64,000 nucleotides of DNA from Prosopis cineraria (GCF_029017545.1 NW_026555337.1:19530001-19594000), one strand, 5' to 3'; positions 46,776 to 59,720 are shown, counted from the stretch's first letter. Notes: generated by a model not told the origin, from the letters alone. Made by a program: numbers and translations.

Positions 46776-48291
46776 GCAAGTGGATAGTACCCAAACTAAT
46801 TTTCTAATATAATTATTTTTAGTAAAATATTATATTTTTATGTAGAACATTTTAATAGCAATAATGTCAATTTTTGGATTTTTTGTTAATTAAATTACTT
46901 TATTTTGTGAAATCTTAAATATGATGGTGAAGAATAATTAAATTGTGGCATATGCATGTACTTCTTCCCATATATACATTTCAATACTGATGAATTATCT
47001 TTACTAGATTTGATAATTTTAGCTTAGCGATAAATGTAAGTTGGGCATCACTTTTGAAATTTTATTTCGGTAATTATAGAATTGATGCCTAAAAATATTC
47101 ATGTGAGTTTGATTGAAATTTTTATTTTAATGGTGAAGATTTTCTTACATGTTTGAAAATGAATTAGAAAGGGTCTATATTCAAAACATTGGTTGCTAAC
47201 GACAATTTTATTATCCCTTGGCGTGCCTGTGTTAATAACTAACTAGTTTAATTATCGTGAATTTTGTTCTCACATTTGTTATTCATGGGGCTAACACCTA
47301 CATTTGTTTTTTGTAGCTTTGAGCTGTGTTTTATTAGTATCACCCTCATAGATTGTGTGTCCACATTTGTTTTATAGCTCAAATTGTGATTGTTTACTTA
47401 CTCTTGTGGACTGTATGTCCATGTTAGTCTTTGTAGTATAAGTCACATTTGGTTATTTACTTTCATGGATTTATGTCCACATTTGTTAATTGTTCTGAAA
47501 AGTTCTCAGACACATGAATTTTGACTAATTGGTGATTTTATATTCCATTGATTTTAATTAGTGATGTTACTATATTTATTTATTCCATTTATTTGTTTTT
47601 TAAATCAAGTGATAAGAATATTTGATATGATAATTTAATGGTTCAAAATTTTATTTAAGGTTATATAGAGTCTCTTAATTTTGAATTTTATTAAATATTT
47701 CATATAAAAATTGTTGTCTTATTAGTTATAAAATTATTGTAATTTATTCCTTTCATTCTATTTCATCTATTTATTGTTGGGACGTTATTCGTTAGAAGAT
47801 ATTTGTTTGGTCTTAGATGCCTTAGCTGATGCTGATTCTTCTGTAGACTCATAAGGAGCTTTTAGATGTGCTTGGTGGAGAGTTGATTGAAATTCCCTCC
47901 TTTTGATGTAATTATAAATATTTATGTATTTTATTTTTGAAAGTATGGTTAGGTGCTCTATGCCTCCACATAGGCCATAGCTAAGGTCCTTTATTTGATA
48001 TATATTTTATTTATTGGCTAGAAGGAGTTGAGATATAGTTTGATAAGATATTTTGTGTAAAATATTATATTGTAAAATTTTTGAGAAGTTCTATTTATAG
48101 AGAAGGTTTTGTAAAATTTTTTTCAAAAATATTGAATTTTTTGTTATAGTGGTTATTATTAAATATATCATAATCTTAGTATAAATTCAATTACATTTTA
48201 GAAATGGAAAGATTCCTCAATTTAAGGCTTAGGAATATGTGATATGGTTCACATCTCATGTCAGTCACATTCGATTTTTGGGGCTTGACAA
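46776..48291 (+). mobile_element. LTR-derived piece in copy B
   Basis: It resembles 56922-58391 in copy C and, more distantly, the end of the solo LTR (about 24460-25738), including a GTTGCTAAC..CAGT..TTAGCCCTT region and tgTGTCCATGTT repeats. It ends TTTTTGGGGCTTGACA. Its 5' part is missing. Confidence 0.55.
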
Positions 48292-48296
48292 TCCAT

Positions 48297-49229
48297 ATTT
48301 AATCTGAATAGTTTAGATTAAATGTTTTTCATGTTTTATTTTTATTTTATATTTATTGAAATAAAAATATAGAAAAATTATAAAAATTTAATAACTCTGC
48401 TCATCAATCTGACATTTTAGATTCATTATGGATGATCTATATTTAATATAAAAATTTAAATTGACTACATTGCAGATATACTCCGAACAATGCAGTCAAC
48501 TTATTAAAAATATTTAATATTAAATTTGGACTATCCACATCAAATTTGGACCGTCTAAATTGATAAATGGATTTATTAAAATTTTATATATTTTTTATTT
48601 TAATAAATATAAAATTAAAATAAAAATAAAAATAAACCTGAACCGTTGTGATTAAATCTTGATAGCCTATATTTTATTTTGCTGCAGCGGAGAGACGGAG
48701 GCAGGATTCCAGGAGGAGAGAAACCGAGGCAGTAATGAAATAGAATAGGATCTTATTGATGTTGCCAAGATTCATCAATTTTTGTATGGGAGAGATGTAA
48801 TTTTCCTTAATATTACATCAATATTTTTCAATGTTCCTTATTTTTCATTCAGGTGAATGGGAAATTGGGAATTGAGTTAAAAGGAATGAACAAGATGATT
48901 GTTTTGTAAAGTCAATAACACGTAATCATGTACGAGTATGTTGACGATTTGTTTTAAAAAGAAAAAGAGTAGAAATGGAAGTAAAGAGACATGAAATAAG
49001 ACAATGTAGCCTAACTCAATGTGTAATTTTCTTCTTTTTTTACTTAAGCAAGAAGAAAACTTTGTTAGGGCCAATTAGAGATCGCAAGCCACACAAAGGG
49101 GGCAAAAAGTACAACCATAACTAAGAAAACAACCATAACATTTGCCAAAACAAAAAAAAAAAAAAGAAAAAGAAAACGACCACAACTTCACTAAGAAGGA
49201 AATCATTTAGCCAACTGATATGCAATAAA
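48297..49229. other. Shared B/C upstream sequence, non-coding
   Basis: 48300-48680 is AT-rich with ATTTAATCTGAAT-type repeats. 48690-48860 (GCTGCAGCGGAGAGACGGAG, then ACATCAATATTTTTCAATG) has counterparts near 58.8 and 31.8 kb. No gene. Confidence 0.5.
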
Positions 49230-49640
49230 AAGCACACTTTGTTGTAAATTTTATTTAGATAATTTGTAAATTTCATCTCCTTAAACAAAATTAAACTATA
49301 TAAAATAAATGAAAGTTTTGTTATAAATAAATGGACTTTGAATGTTATTTATGGAGCTTTTATTGTAAATTTTACATGAGTAATTTGTAAATTTTTTCTC
49401 TTCCTATAACAATAAACTATGTGAACTATGTGAAATTAACTGATTTTTTGTTATTAATAAATATAATTTGAATGTTATTTATGAAGCTTTTGTTGTAAAT
49501 ATTATTTAGGTGATTTATAAATTTTCTCTCATTCAATAAATGTAAACCATGAGAATTATGTAAAATGAATGAATATTTTATTATTAATAAATAGACTTTG
49601 AATGTTATTTATGAATGTTCTATTATATATTTCACAAATA
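49230..49640. repeat. Tandem repeat of about 125 bp, copy B
   Basis: Three diverged units with TTGTAAATTTTATTTAG, AACTATGTGAAATTAAC-like and GTTATTAATAAAT text, upstream of the gene, as in copies A and C. Confidence 0.75.
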
Positions 49641-49749
49641 AATAATTCCTTTTTTAATTAAAAAACTTAATTTCAAGAGAGACTTTTAGACCTTTAATGA
49701 AAACATGTTGGTTCTCTGGACTTGCATTATAGTAAAGCTGTTTTTGCAA

Positions 49750-50417
49750 GGGAGAATGACAATTAAGGACCTATTAAGAACATTAATCCCAATTATGGAC
49801 CATGAAATTTTAAAATCCCAGGTAAGGACCATGGTCTTTAATTGTGATTAAAAAATGTAATTTGTAAGGTGGGATTCATTATTGCCACTTGGGAATTCAC
49901 TAACCCAACTTGAGAAAATTTGTAAAGTATATTGTGAAAACATGAAACCCCACTTGGAAATTGAATGTTTAACAAAAGCGCCACTTGAAAATTCACTAAC
50001 TCGACTTGGAAATATTTCTAACGTATATTGTGAAAATATGAAACTTCACTTGAGAATCAATTGTTTAATAAAAAACACCAATTTGGATAAGTCACTTTTT
50101 ATTAATGATTCTTAAGTGGGGTTTCATTTTTTCACAATATACGTTAGAAATTTTTTCAAGTCAAGTTAGTGAATTCCCAAGTGGCGCTTTTTGTTAAACA
50201 TTTCATTTTCAAGTGGGGTTTCATGTTTTCACAATATACGTTAGTAATTTTCTCAAGTTGGGTTAGTGAATTCTCAAGTCGCGTTAGTGAATCCCACCTC
50301 ACAAATTACATTTTTTTTATCACAATTAAGGACCATGGTCCTTAACTCTGATTTCAAAATTTCACGATCCGTAATTAGAATTAATATTCTTAACAGGTCC
50401 TTAATTGTTATTCTCCC
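49750..50417. mobile_element. 668-bp fold-back element in copy B
   Basis: Left GGGAGAATGACAATTAAGGA and right, reverse-complemented, GGGAGAATAACAATTAAGGA. Arms of about 320 bp fold around about 50085 and contain internal direct repeats (CAAATATACGTTAG and TTCACTAAC/ACTTGAGAA text). TTTTTGCAA (49741-49749) and TTTTTCAAG (50418-50426) may be a decayed 9-bp duplication. Copy C has no insert here (near 59852). Confidence 0.9.
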
Positions 50418-50619
50418 TTTTTCAAGCCTGCCTTTGCATTTCTTTTTTAAAAAAAATAGTAAAGCTGTCTTTGTTTTTCATTTTATGTTTTTAATTGCTT
50501 TCTTCGTACGCACGTGGGGACACTTTCTTTTTGCGTTAATTAATAGAGGGCATAATAGTAATTATTGGCACAACTTTATGACTTTTAAAGTCACGCTACT
50601 CGCTGGCCAAAACACAAAA

Positions 50620-50741
50620 AAAAAGTCACGCTCCTCGATCAGTTTCCCTGACGACTGTGCTTTAGTTTCTCTCGCTGTTCTCTTCGCGCCTCCGTCGCTC
50701 GCTCAACTTGCTCTCACTTTCGTGCTCCGGTGACGGTGACG
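50620..50741 (+). other. 5' untranslated exon of gene copy B
   Basis: GC-richer sequence ending CGGTGACG before the donor GTGAGG at 50742. It is conserved in copies A (to 33620) and C (to 60135). Its start is not defined; a small TCACGCT-containing duplication precedes it. The intron runs 50742-52340 (1,599 bp). Confidence 0.55.
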
Positions 50742-51404
50742 GTGAGGTATATTATCTCTTTTACTCTCACTCACTCATTATCAGCTTCGTCTTTATCTCT
50801 TCATATTTGGGCATTCATCAGTCTTTTTCACCGAGAAGAAGAAATGCTTTCTGTGATCTGGGAATTAGTTTCAAATATGAATTGGGGAATTTGTCTTCTA
50901 GGCTTAGGATCTTTTTAATTGCATAACAAGTCTCATACTTATCTTCATCACTTCTTGTGATTTATTGTGTGAAGAATGAACAACTTTGTCACGTGGGCCA
51001 ATTTCTATGCTCTCTGGATTTGTTATCTACTAAGAACTAACGATGAACACCGTAATACTAACTAATATGTATAGATTTTGATCGGACACATAATTACGTT
51101 ATTGTTATGCGGACACTCTCTCCATTGCTATTTACAAGGCACATTTTAAAAAATCATTTGGTCTTATTTACAAATTATGGTACAGTCTTTTTAAGTAATA
51201 TTTAAAATGTATTTTTAAAATTATTTTTTATAAAAGAGTTACAATAACATAACATTATTTTTTAAAATTTTTTATAAGGAGATGTTTAAAATTTTATACA
51301 CTTTTATTTTTTTTATTCTTTTTACATCAATAATGGCGAGGTTGGTAAGAATAAAAAGGTACTTCACATCATGCAATTCTGTTTTTAGTCATTTAGTAAT
51401 GATA

Positions 51405-51607
51405 TGCCCTATTTGGTAGCATGAAATTGAGATAGAAGAAGTGAAATTAAAAAAATCAAAGTTGTTTGGTGTAATGGATCTCATTTCTTGGGAGAATTGG
51501 GTTCCATTAAAATTAAGAGAACTTTCTCATATTCATGGAACCAGGCCACTTCCTTTCTCACTTTCTTCATAAAAAATACCCACTTCTGTGTACGAACCAA
51601 ATATGCT
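51405..51607. mobile_element. Short MITE in the intron of copy B
   Basis: The ends GCCCTATTTGGTAGC and GAACCAAATATGC are imperfect inverted repeats about 200 bp apart. The same unit is in the C intron (60858-61062) and missing from the A intron. Confidence 0.5.
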
Positions 51608-52340
51608 TTGAAACTTTATTTCCACTTCACTTTCTCTTCCACTTCCACTTGCAATTTGAAAATAGCACTAGCTATTAAAAAAAGTTACCTAGAAAATTTT
51701 AGAAAATGACATAAAAAATTATAAAAAAGTATCCTATAAGAAAACTAATATCAATTAAATTCCCAAAATAGTGTGATAATTTATAACTTTTCTTCCAGAA
51801 TTTACAAATAGTATTTTTTATAAATGAATGCATTTTGTATTCCAGCATTTTTAAAGAAGGATTTATAAATTTTTGTGGAAGAGTTATAAATTACACTATT
51901 AATTTTTATAGGGTATTTATGTGTATATTTTTGTCTTCTTCTACAATTTTCAAGATCTTTTTCAACAATTTTTAAGTCAATTAACTAACAATTAAAGCAA
52001 ACAATTTTAATGGTGGGCTGCCCAGTGCATCATTTTCAAATATTAAAAGGAAAAATTGCATCACATCTAAATTTAATTAGGACACTAAGATCTCCCTAAC
52101 GAATAGTTGAAGGGCAAAAATTCCCTTTAACCTATGAATTTATTTCTATTTTGTTTAAGTTTCCTCTGCGGATATTTAATCAATAAAATTATTTTATATT
52201 TTGAATTTTATCTTTTAATGTATGCTTACATATCTATCTTAATATTCTCATATCTGTTACTTAAGTCTATGCTCTTATTGTCCTTTTAAAACCCAATAAA
52301 ATTATTTTATGTTTGGGGCTAATTGTCATTCTGATGGTAG

Positions 52341-52715
52341 ATGGAAGAAACTGATTCAAAGATGTGGCCTGAGTTAATAGCTAAAGCTTTGGTAGATGCT
52401 ATAGCTAAACTTCATGAGTTGAGGGAAGCACTTGCAGCATGGACTGAAGCATCTAAGGCCAAAGCTGAAGCATCTAAAGCAAAAGCTGAGAGATATAAAG
52501 GTGAGAGAAGTAAGGAGGCCGCTTCTTCTTCGTCGGATTATTCTCTTGCCAAGTGTGTGATTGCTCTTAATGAGATGAGGAACGTTGATGAAGATAGTTA
52601 TGTGAAAGCCTTGGAAAAGTTGAAGAACGACCCTGAATGGAGAGAAATTTTCCTTAACATGACACTTTACAGGAAAGAGCAATGGCTATATCGTGTTTAC
52701 CGCGGAAAGTCATGA
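52341..52715 (+). CDS. Lys/Ala/Glu-rich protein with a Myb/SANT-type C-terminal tail, copy B
   Basis: 124 residues in one exon. The ATG follows the acceptor GATGGTAG directly, and the same start is kept in A and C. Residues 1-30 are MEETDSKMWPELIAKALVDA and on; 30-60 form an Ala/Lys/Glu-rich helix with repeated ASKAKAE, probably a coiled coil; 63-124 contain DYSLAKCVIALNEM, YVKALEKLKNDPEWREIFLN and a final basic end. The pattern CxxxLxxM...YxKALxxLKxDPEWREIFxxM...WL resembles the C-terminus of plant Myb/SANT-like (L10-interacting MYB type) proteins, themselves related to Harbinger accessory proteins; here the Myb domain itself is absent. There is no signal peptide or membrane segment. Function is unknown. 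Confidence 0.68.
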   Translation: MEETDSKMWPELIAKALVDAIAKLHELREALAAWTEASKAKAEASKAKAERYKGERSKEAASSSSDYSLAKCVIALNEMRNVDEDSYVKALEKLKNDPEWREIFLNMTLYRKEQWLYRVYRGKS

Positions 52716-53342
52716 GTCTTTATTTTGTTATTGAACTTTACGATTATGTCATCAAATTTGTAAGTAGCTTGTGTTGGAGATCGGATTTATGAGCCTTTAT
52801 TATGTTATTGAACTCTACGGTTATCTCATTAAACTTGCGAGTTTGTGTTTTCAATATGGAACTTTGTTTATAAACTATACTGTATTTGGATCAATGGAAG
52901 TTTAGATTTCACCAAATTCTTTGTGATACTCAAAAATTCATAGATTCATTCATTTTTTATTATAATTCTTTTATAATTTTATATTATTCTTATATTCTAG
53001 TCATTTAAAATTTCAATTATTTCAAACATATCATTTTCTTTGTATTTTTCGCTATCGATGTCTTCATCACTCTTACATCTTTTCTCATTTATCATTTTCC
53101 TTTTTTATCGATTGACAAATAAAAGGAAGCTTTTCATTTTCATTTTTTTTTTGTTTTCTCTTCAAATTCAACACATCTCTCTTTTACTTTGACAAATTTT
53201 TAAACTTCCTGAATAAAATTTTAAATATATAAATTTTAAATATGAGAGTTTAAATTCAAAATTTACTAATTCAAACACTATCTTTAAAATATTTTTAAGT
53301 AGCTTAGTGCAGAGTTCGATTTTTGAAGATGTGTATAAAGCA

Positions 53343-53826
53343 ATGATTAAAAAACAGAACCGAACCAGATGGTCAAACCAGTCAAGCTAACAGCTTGGTT
53401 GAGGCAAAAAAATTGTTTAGGAAGTTGAGCCAGATTGGACTACTTTGAACCGATGGTCAGATCGAAAACTAGAATCAAGCTGGGAACCGGATTCAGTTTT
53501 TAAAAATTGGACTGTTCAAAAAATGCCCTTTGTTTAATTTTTTATTAATTTTTTTTAGAAAATGATCACTTTTTTAATCATTTGATGTTATGTTGTATGA
53601 TATGATTTGTTAAGTCATAATAAACTTAAAATATTTAATTTTATTTTTAAGTTAAGTAGCAATTTCATATTTATTTTTTATATTTATATTATTATATACA
53701 TATATAATTTTTTTAATTTAATTATTATGTTACCGGTTTGACATTAGTTTAACTCATTTGGACTATGTAAACCATGAATCGCTAACTTTTTTAGTTCAAT
53801 ATCCGGTCTGATTTTAAAAATATTGA
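53343..53826. mobile_element. Mutator-like MITE in copy B with 9-bp duplication
   Basis: TATAAAGCA (53334-53342) and TATAAAGAG (53827-53835) flank it. Copy A has the uninterrupted site GTGTATAAAGACTATTGCTTAG (near 38740). Termini such as GATTAAAAAACAGAACC and, from the right, TCAATATTTTTAAAATCAGACC pair imperfectly. It is related to the nested element at about 28.2-28.6 kb. Confidence 0.8.
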
Positions 53827-54010
53827 TATAAAGAGTATTGCTTGGAAGGGGACAACCCCATAAACAATGCTCAAATTTCTTGAAGGATTAGTTTTATAGT
53901 TGCCAGCTATAGGGATAACTTGAGAAATAAAAAAAAGTTACTTAGTTATTTTCTAATTTGTTGAACCAAGGAACATAGAAATATTCATAATCTATTACTT
54001 TAAATTTTAT

Positions 54011-55330
54011 ATATACTTTTTATAAATATTTTTTTTCATTGGTTTAACTAGTTAAAAAATATATTGATTTTAGTTTTTTTTTTTAATTTCAAAACATATC
54101 CTCAAAAACAAATGTGATCAATCAGGCTTTATTATTTTCTTAATTCAAAAACAATTTTGAAATTAACGTTATCAAACGAGCCTTTTTTTTTCAAAAGTAA
54201 TTTTTTTAAATCATGTTAAAAATAATTCTTAAAAACAAAATGTGAAAACAAAATTAAACCAGGACTAAATTTTTTCGACTTGTATTTCTATTTTATGATT
54301 TCCAACTTTTTTTTATAAGATATTTTCCATTAATGCTACATCTTTTACAATTGATATGGACAGCCAAATCTGGCATTTGATAAATATAATGAAGAACCTA
54401 ACTTTTACATATGACGTGTACGATGAGTTTTTTTTTTTTCCCCCTTTAAAGTATTCCCACCCCATTTAAAGGATTACCCTCTCCTAAGCGATAGATGCTA
54501 TTCATAATTGATAAATTGAATTTTAGAATGATGCTTAAAGGGCTGTTACACTAACAATTTAAAGATAGATAATTTTTACTAAAAACCCCCAGACCAGAGA
54601 TAATAATAAAGAGAACTCCTGAATTTCTGAAACTACACACTTCAAGTCTAGAGTATTGAATTGAAATTAAATTTTTTTAGGAAATAACAAGATTGTCCAC
54701 ACCTCTCTGCACTCTGGAGAACGCTCTGAAATCGGTTTCGTTCTCAGCTTCGTTTCTACACCGAAATCAGTTCAAATTTTCAGATTAAATTACATTCCTT
54801 GCGACAATTAGTAGTCAAAGCTTTCGAGTTATTTTTTTTAGTCATCCTTTCGGTACTTTTCACTTGCCCTCTTTGTCAGATAATGGGATTTCAGCATTTA
54901 CTACATGATCCATCAACGGAAGAAAAATGCCGCGAGAGGAGCGTTGTGTTCCCCATAGGCAAAGAGCTCTAATCAAACGATAGTTACCAACTCAGAGCAA
55001 CATGAAAGAGTGGAGGGATTCAGTTTCTTAATCGAGAAACCCACGTTCTAGTCATTTAAACGCATGTTTTGACAAATTCTTTGGCAAATGTAGCTGAAAG
55101 GATGGGGAGGCAAGCAAATCAAACGGCTTGAACAAAGGTCCAAAAGTGTTGGATAGGAAAGCACAGCAAAAGATTAAAATTTTCAACAAAAAAATGGTCC
55201 ACTTAGTCACCGTCACTGGGATCGTAAGATGCAGGGCACCTTCTCGCGGGATTATTTGAATCGATTAGACTTTCAAAATCTAGAAAACAAAGATGGCAAG
55301 GAAAGAACTGGAACTATTCGTGTTTATGTA
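54011..55330. other. Intergenic; part of moderate GC without a recognised gene
   Basis: 54011-54560 is AT-rich. 54680-55320 is GC-richer and looks gene-like in composition (CTCTGGAGAACGCTCTGAAA, GGGCACCTTCTCGCGGGA) but has no frame over 60 codons on either strand. It may be a degraded retrotransposon leader next to the copia fragment. Confidence 0.4.
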
Positions 55331-55882
55331 AAATAAAAATTTACAACATAATCAATTTACAATGTTAATTTTCTGTAAGTATATATGAGGAAGTCATTGG
55401 AGGGGAATACTTACTCGTTCATGCCCATTTGCAATTGCATATAACAGGAAAAATGAACTACAAATATTGACAAGTGCAGGTTGGGTTAAAAACAAATCTA
55501 GTAGGCAAATGAACAAAATTTAATAGGGAAATGGACTACAATCTATAGGCAAATGAACAACTCATCTAAACATGAAAGTAACACTTAGAATAAAATCAAG
55601 TGAAAGTAATGTTATGAATAAGTCTAATAAGCAAATGAACAACATTTAGTTGATAAATGAACAACAATCTGTAGGAAAATGAACAACATGATAACAAGCA
55701 ATTTAGATTTGGAAAAATGTTGCATGTATATTACTATGCTGAAAAGTACATTATATACATCAAGAAATGAATAACCTAATAATGACTAATAATTACAAAA
55801 TAATATCAAATAATATCTACTAATAATGGCTAAGATATATATACAATAATGATATAATATTTAGAGAATATTTTAGATAACA
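55330..55882 (-). mobile_element. 3' LTR (partial) of a Ty1/copia element
   Basis: On the minus strand a purine tract (TTTGAAGGGA) is followed by CATGTTATC, so the LTR would start TGTTATC at 55882. The sequence then has TATATA-rich text and TTGATGTATATAATG, typical of copia LTRs. The far end is not fixed. Confidence 0.55.
55490..55690. repeat. Minisatellite of AAATGAACAA-containing units
   Basis: About six imperfect units such as CTATAGGCAAATGAACAA and CTGTAGGAAAATGAACAA, spaced 25-60 bp apart, inside the presumed copia LTR. Confidence 0.75.
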
Positions 55883-55889
55883 TGTCCCT

Positions 55890-56205
55890 TCAAACTCAAG
55901 AAGGCTTAACAAAAAGCAACTTGAGTTTGTCTACCAAGAACTGAAAGTGGCCTGAATGAAAAGACTTTGTAAACAAATTAGCCAGCTGATGCTTTGTTCA
56001 AATTGGAACAAATTGGATAATGCCTCAAACAACATGCTATTGAGTAAAAGTGTCAATCAATCTCAATGTGTTTGATTCACTCATGAAATATATTATTTTG
56101 AGCAATCTTGATTACAGCTTGACTATCACAATAGATGTTTGTAGAAGAACCCTGGACTGTTCCTAGCTCATCAAGTAACCAGTGAAGCCAAAGAAACCTG
56201 GAATG
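55890..56205 (-). pseudogene. Ty1/copia RNase H and 3' end fragment
   Basis: On the minus strand it reads RFLWLHWLLDELGTVQGSST, NIYCDSQAVIKIAQNNIFHE, IKHIEID and, after frameshifts, SGHFQFLVDKLKL. This is the copia RNase H end (YCDxxxAxxIAxNPxFHxRTKHIExD) that leads to the purine tract and LTR. Several stops; the upstream parts are absent. Confidence 0.85.
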
Positions 56206-58391
56206 CTGTTCATGAATGTTGAGGGAGGGGAAAATGAAATGAAACTAAAATTTATGGACTGAAAACATAATTATGATAAGTGTGGGTCAGAATTTTTGAG
56301 TTGAATTAATTTTGTTTGGATTTGTTAATTTTGAAGAATTGGCTAGGATGAGATTTGGATAGGAGAACTTGGACATGAAACTTGGAGGTTGGTGTCTATA
56401 AGATGTTTGTTAAAATGTTTGTTAGAGGAAGTGCTTGATTATGTATTTCCTAAAATCTCATTAAATTCTTTGGAAGGCATACTTGGTTTGGATGCTAATA
56501 TCTTGTGAATTAAGTTTGGCATCCTGTAAAAATTTTGATTATGAAAGTGATATGTAGCTAGTTAAATTCTTTGGAATTATGCGATTGTTGAGAAATTATT
56601 GGGCGAAAGATTGAATGTTAAAAATGCATTATTGTTAGAATTGGAAATAATGTATACCTACTGTTTTAATAAAAAGATCAATAGAAGATTGTATTTTAAT
56701 GAAGTATTGAGCTATGGCTTTTGAGGCATTTTTATGTGTAAAGTCTTGATTTTAAAATTTCAAATTTATTATAGCCAAGTTTTGATAGTGGTAATGTTGG
56801 AAGTAAAGTATTGAATTTATTGAAAGCTTATTTAAAGTCTTTATATAATTTTTAGGGTGCTTGGAAAAAGAGAATTGTGATTGAAGTTAACAAGTGAATT
56901 TTGAACTCTGAAAATTTTAGGTAAGTGGATAAAGTCTTAACTGATTTTCTAATGAAATTATCTTTATTGAAATATTATATTTTTATATAGAACATTTTAA
57001 TAACAATAATGTCAATTTTTAGATATTTTGTTAATTAAATTACTTTATTTTGTGAAATTTTATATATGAAAGTGAAGACTAATTAAATTGTTATATGCAT
57101 TTACTTCTTCTTATGAGATACATTTTCAAGACTGATGAAATTATCTTGACTAAATTTGATAATTTTAGCTTAACAATAAATGTAAGTTTGGGCATTAATT
57201 ATGAAATTTTGTTTTGATAATTATTGAATTGATGCTTAAAAATATTCATGCGAGTTTGACTGAAATTTTTATTTTATAGTGATGATTTTCTCTTATGTTT
57301 AAAAATGGATTAGAAAGAGACTATGTTTAGAATATTAGTTGCTAACAACAGTTCCATTAGCCCTTACATGCCTCAGTTAAATAACTAGTTAGTTTGATCA
57401 TCGTGAGTTCTATTCTCACATTTGTTATTTATGGGTCTAACACATGCATTTGTTATTCGTCACTTTAGGCTACGTTTGATTAATATTACCTTTATAGATT
57501 GTGTGTTCAAGTTTGTTTTATAGCTCAGGCTGTAATTAGTTACTTACCTTATGGGACCGTGTGTCCATGTTTGTTTTTGTGGTATAAGCTACATTTTGTT
57601 ATTTACTTCCATGGACAGTTAATTGTTTTGATAAGTTCCTAGAAACATGAATTTTGTTACTATATTTATTTATTTATTGTATTTATTTGTTTTTGAAATC
57701 AAGTTTTAAGAACAATTGATATGATAATTTAATGGTTCAAAATTTTATTTAAGGTTATATAGAGTCTCTTAATTTTGAAGCTTGTTAAATATTTCATATA
57801 AAAATTGTTGTCTTATTAGTTATAAAATTATTGTAATTTATTCCCTTTATTCTATTTCATCTATTTATTGCTGGGACATTATTCACTGAAAAGTATTTGT
57901 TTAGTCTCAAATATCTTAACTAACGCTAATCTTCTTGTTGACTCATGACAAGCTTTTAGATGCGTTAGGTGGAGAGTTGATTGAAATTCCCTCATTTTGA
58001 TGTAATTATAAACACTTATGTATTTTATTTTTAAAAGTATGGTTAGGTGCTCCACATAAGTTATAACAAAGGTTCTTTATTTTAATATATATATATATAT
58101 ATATTCTATCTGTTGGGTGTAGGAACTGAGCTCCTGTTTGATATGATATTTTGTATAAAATAATGAATTATAGAATTTTTGGGAGGTTTTATTTACATGG
58201 AAAGTTTTGCTGAAATTTTTGCAAAAATATTGAATATTTTATTATAATTGTTATTACTAAGCATATCATAATCTCAGTATAAATTCAAATACGTTTTAGC
58301 AATGGAAAAATTTCTCAATTTAAAACTTAGGAAATGTGTGATATGGTTCATGACCCATACCCGTCATACTATATTTTTGGGGTGCGACAGT
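56206..58391 (+). mobile_element. LTR-derived piece in copy C
   Basis: Its later part (from about 56922) matches 46776-48291 in copy B. It ends TTTTTGGGGTGCGACA at 58391, an LTR-like end. The 5' part (56206-56920) shares style with the solo LTR but is not clearly alignable by eye. No coding region. Confidence 0.5.
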
Positions 58392-59309
58392 TCAGATTTA
58401 ATTTGACTAGTTTAGATTAAATTTTTTTCATGTTTTATTTTTATTTTATATTTATCAAAATAGAAATAAAAAAAACTATAAAAAAATTTAATAAATCTGC
58501 TCATCAATCTAACAACTTAGATTTAATATAAATAATCTAAATTTAATATAAAAATTTAAATTGACTATGTAAATATATTCTGAATAGTATAGATATACTC
58601 TAGAAAATGTAATTAACTTATTAAAAATATTTAATATTAAATTTTAACCATCTATATTAAAAATGAACTGTCCAAATTGGTAAGAAAATTTATTAAATTT
58701 TTTATATATTTTTATTTTAATAAATATAAAAAAATAAAAAAAACAAACATAAACGGTCCAGATTAAATCTGGATATATAGTCTATATTTTATTTTGCTGC
58801 GGTGGAGACGCGGAGGTAGGATTCCGTGGAAGAGAGAAGCCGAGTCCGTAATAAAATAGCATGGGATCATGTTGATATACGTTGCGGAGAATCATCAATT
58901 TTTGCATGGGAAAGATGCAATTTTCCTTAATAATACATCAATATTTTTCAATGTTCCTTATTTTTCATTCAAGTGAATGGGACTTGGACTTGGATTAAAA
59001 GGAATGAACAAGTTGATTATTTTGTAAAGTCAGTAACACGTAATCATGTGCGAGTATGTTGATGATTTTTTAAAAAAAGAAAAAGGAAAAAAAATGGAAG
59101 TAAAGAAGATATATGAAATAAAACAATGTAGCCTAACTCAACGTGTAATTCTTTCTTTTTTAACTTAAGCAAGAAGAAAACTTTATCAGGGCCAGTTAGA
59201 GAACACAACCACCGCAGAGGGGAAAAAAGTACAACCACAACTAAGAAAACAACCATAACTTCACTAAGAAGGAAATCATCCAGCCAACTGATATGCAATA
59301 AGAAGCACG

Positions 59310-59720
59310 TTTTGTTGTAAATTTTATTTAAATAATTTGTAAATTTCATCTTCTTCAACAAATATAAACTACATGAACTACATAAAATAAACAGAAGTTT
59401 TGTTATAAATAAATAAACTTTGAATATTATTTATGAGGTTTTTTTTGTAAATTTCATTTGGGAAATTTGTAAATTTTTTCTCCTCTTACAACTATAAATT
59501 AAATTACGTAAACTATGTGAAATTAACTGATGTTTTGTTATTAATAAATGAAATTTGAATGTTATTTATGAAGCCTTTTTTAATAAATACCATCCAGGTG
59601 ACTCGTAAATTTTTTCTTATTCAACAAATGTAAACTACTAGGGTAATGTCAAATGAATGAACATTTTGTTATTAATAAATAGGCTTTAAATGTCATTTAT
59701 GAATGTTCTATTGTGTATGA
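59310..59720. repeat. Tandem repeat of about 125 bp, copy C
   Basis: Three diverged units (TTGTAAATTTTATTTAAATAA, GTTATTAATAAATGAAATT, GTTATTAATAAATAGGCTT), as in copies A and B. Confidence 0.75.

Larger units (their letters stand above)
46633..54010 (+). repeat. Segmental repeat copy B
   Basis: It starts immediately after the CACTA-2 terminus with a copy of 30518-30645 (acidic-fragment start), then an LTR-derived piece shared with C, then the gene-bearing part shared with A and C. It carries two insertions not seen in the others: the fold-back element at 49750-50417 and the MITE at 53343-53826. Confidence 0.8.

Noticed and set aside
49882..50115. 77-codon frame with an internal repeat (LGNSLTQLEKICKVYCENMK / LENSLTRLGNISNVYCENMK)
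   Set aside because: The protein repeat reflects direct repeats inside the fold-back element; there are no homologues I know and no splice or start context.
52374..52682. 102-codon minus-strand frame, also seen at 34536-34772
   Set aside because: Antisense of the small gene; its conservation follows from the sense strand.
59044..59361. 105-codon minus-strand frame, similar to 48877-49074
   Set aside because: Covers AT-rich upstream repeat sequence, differs in frame between copies B and C, and has no domain.
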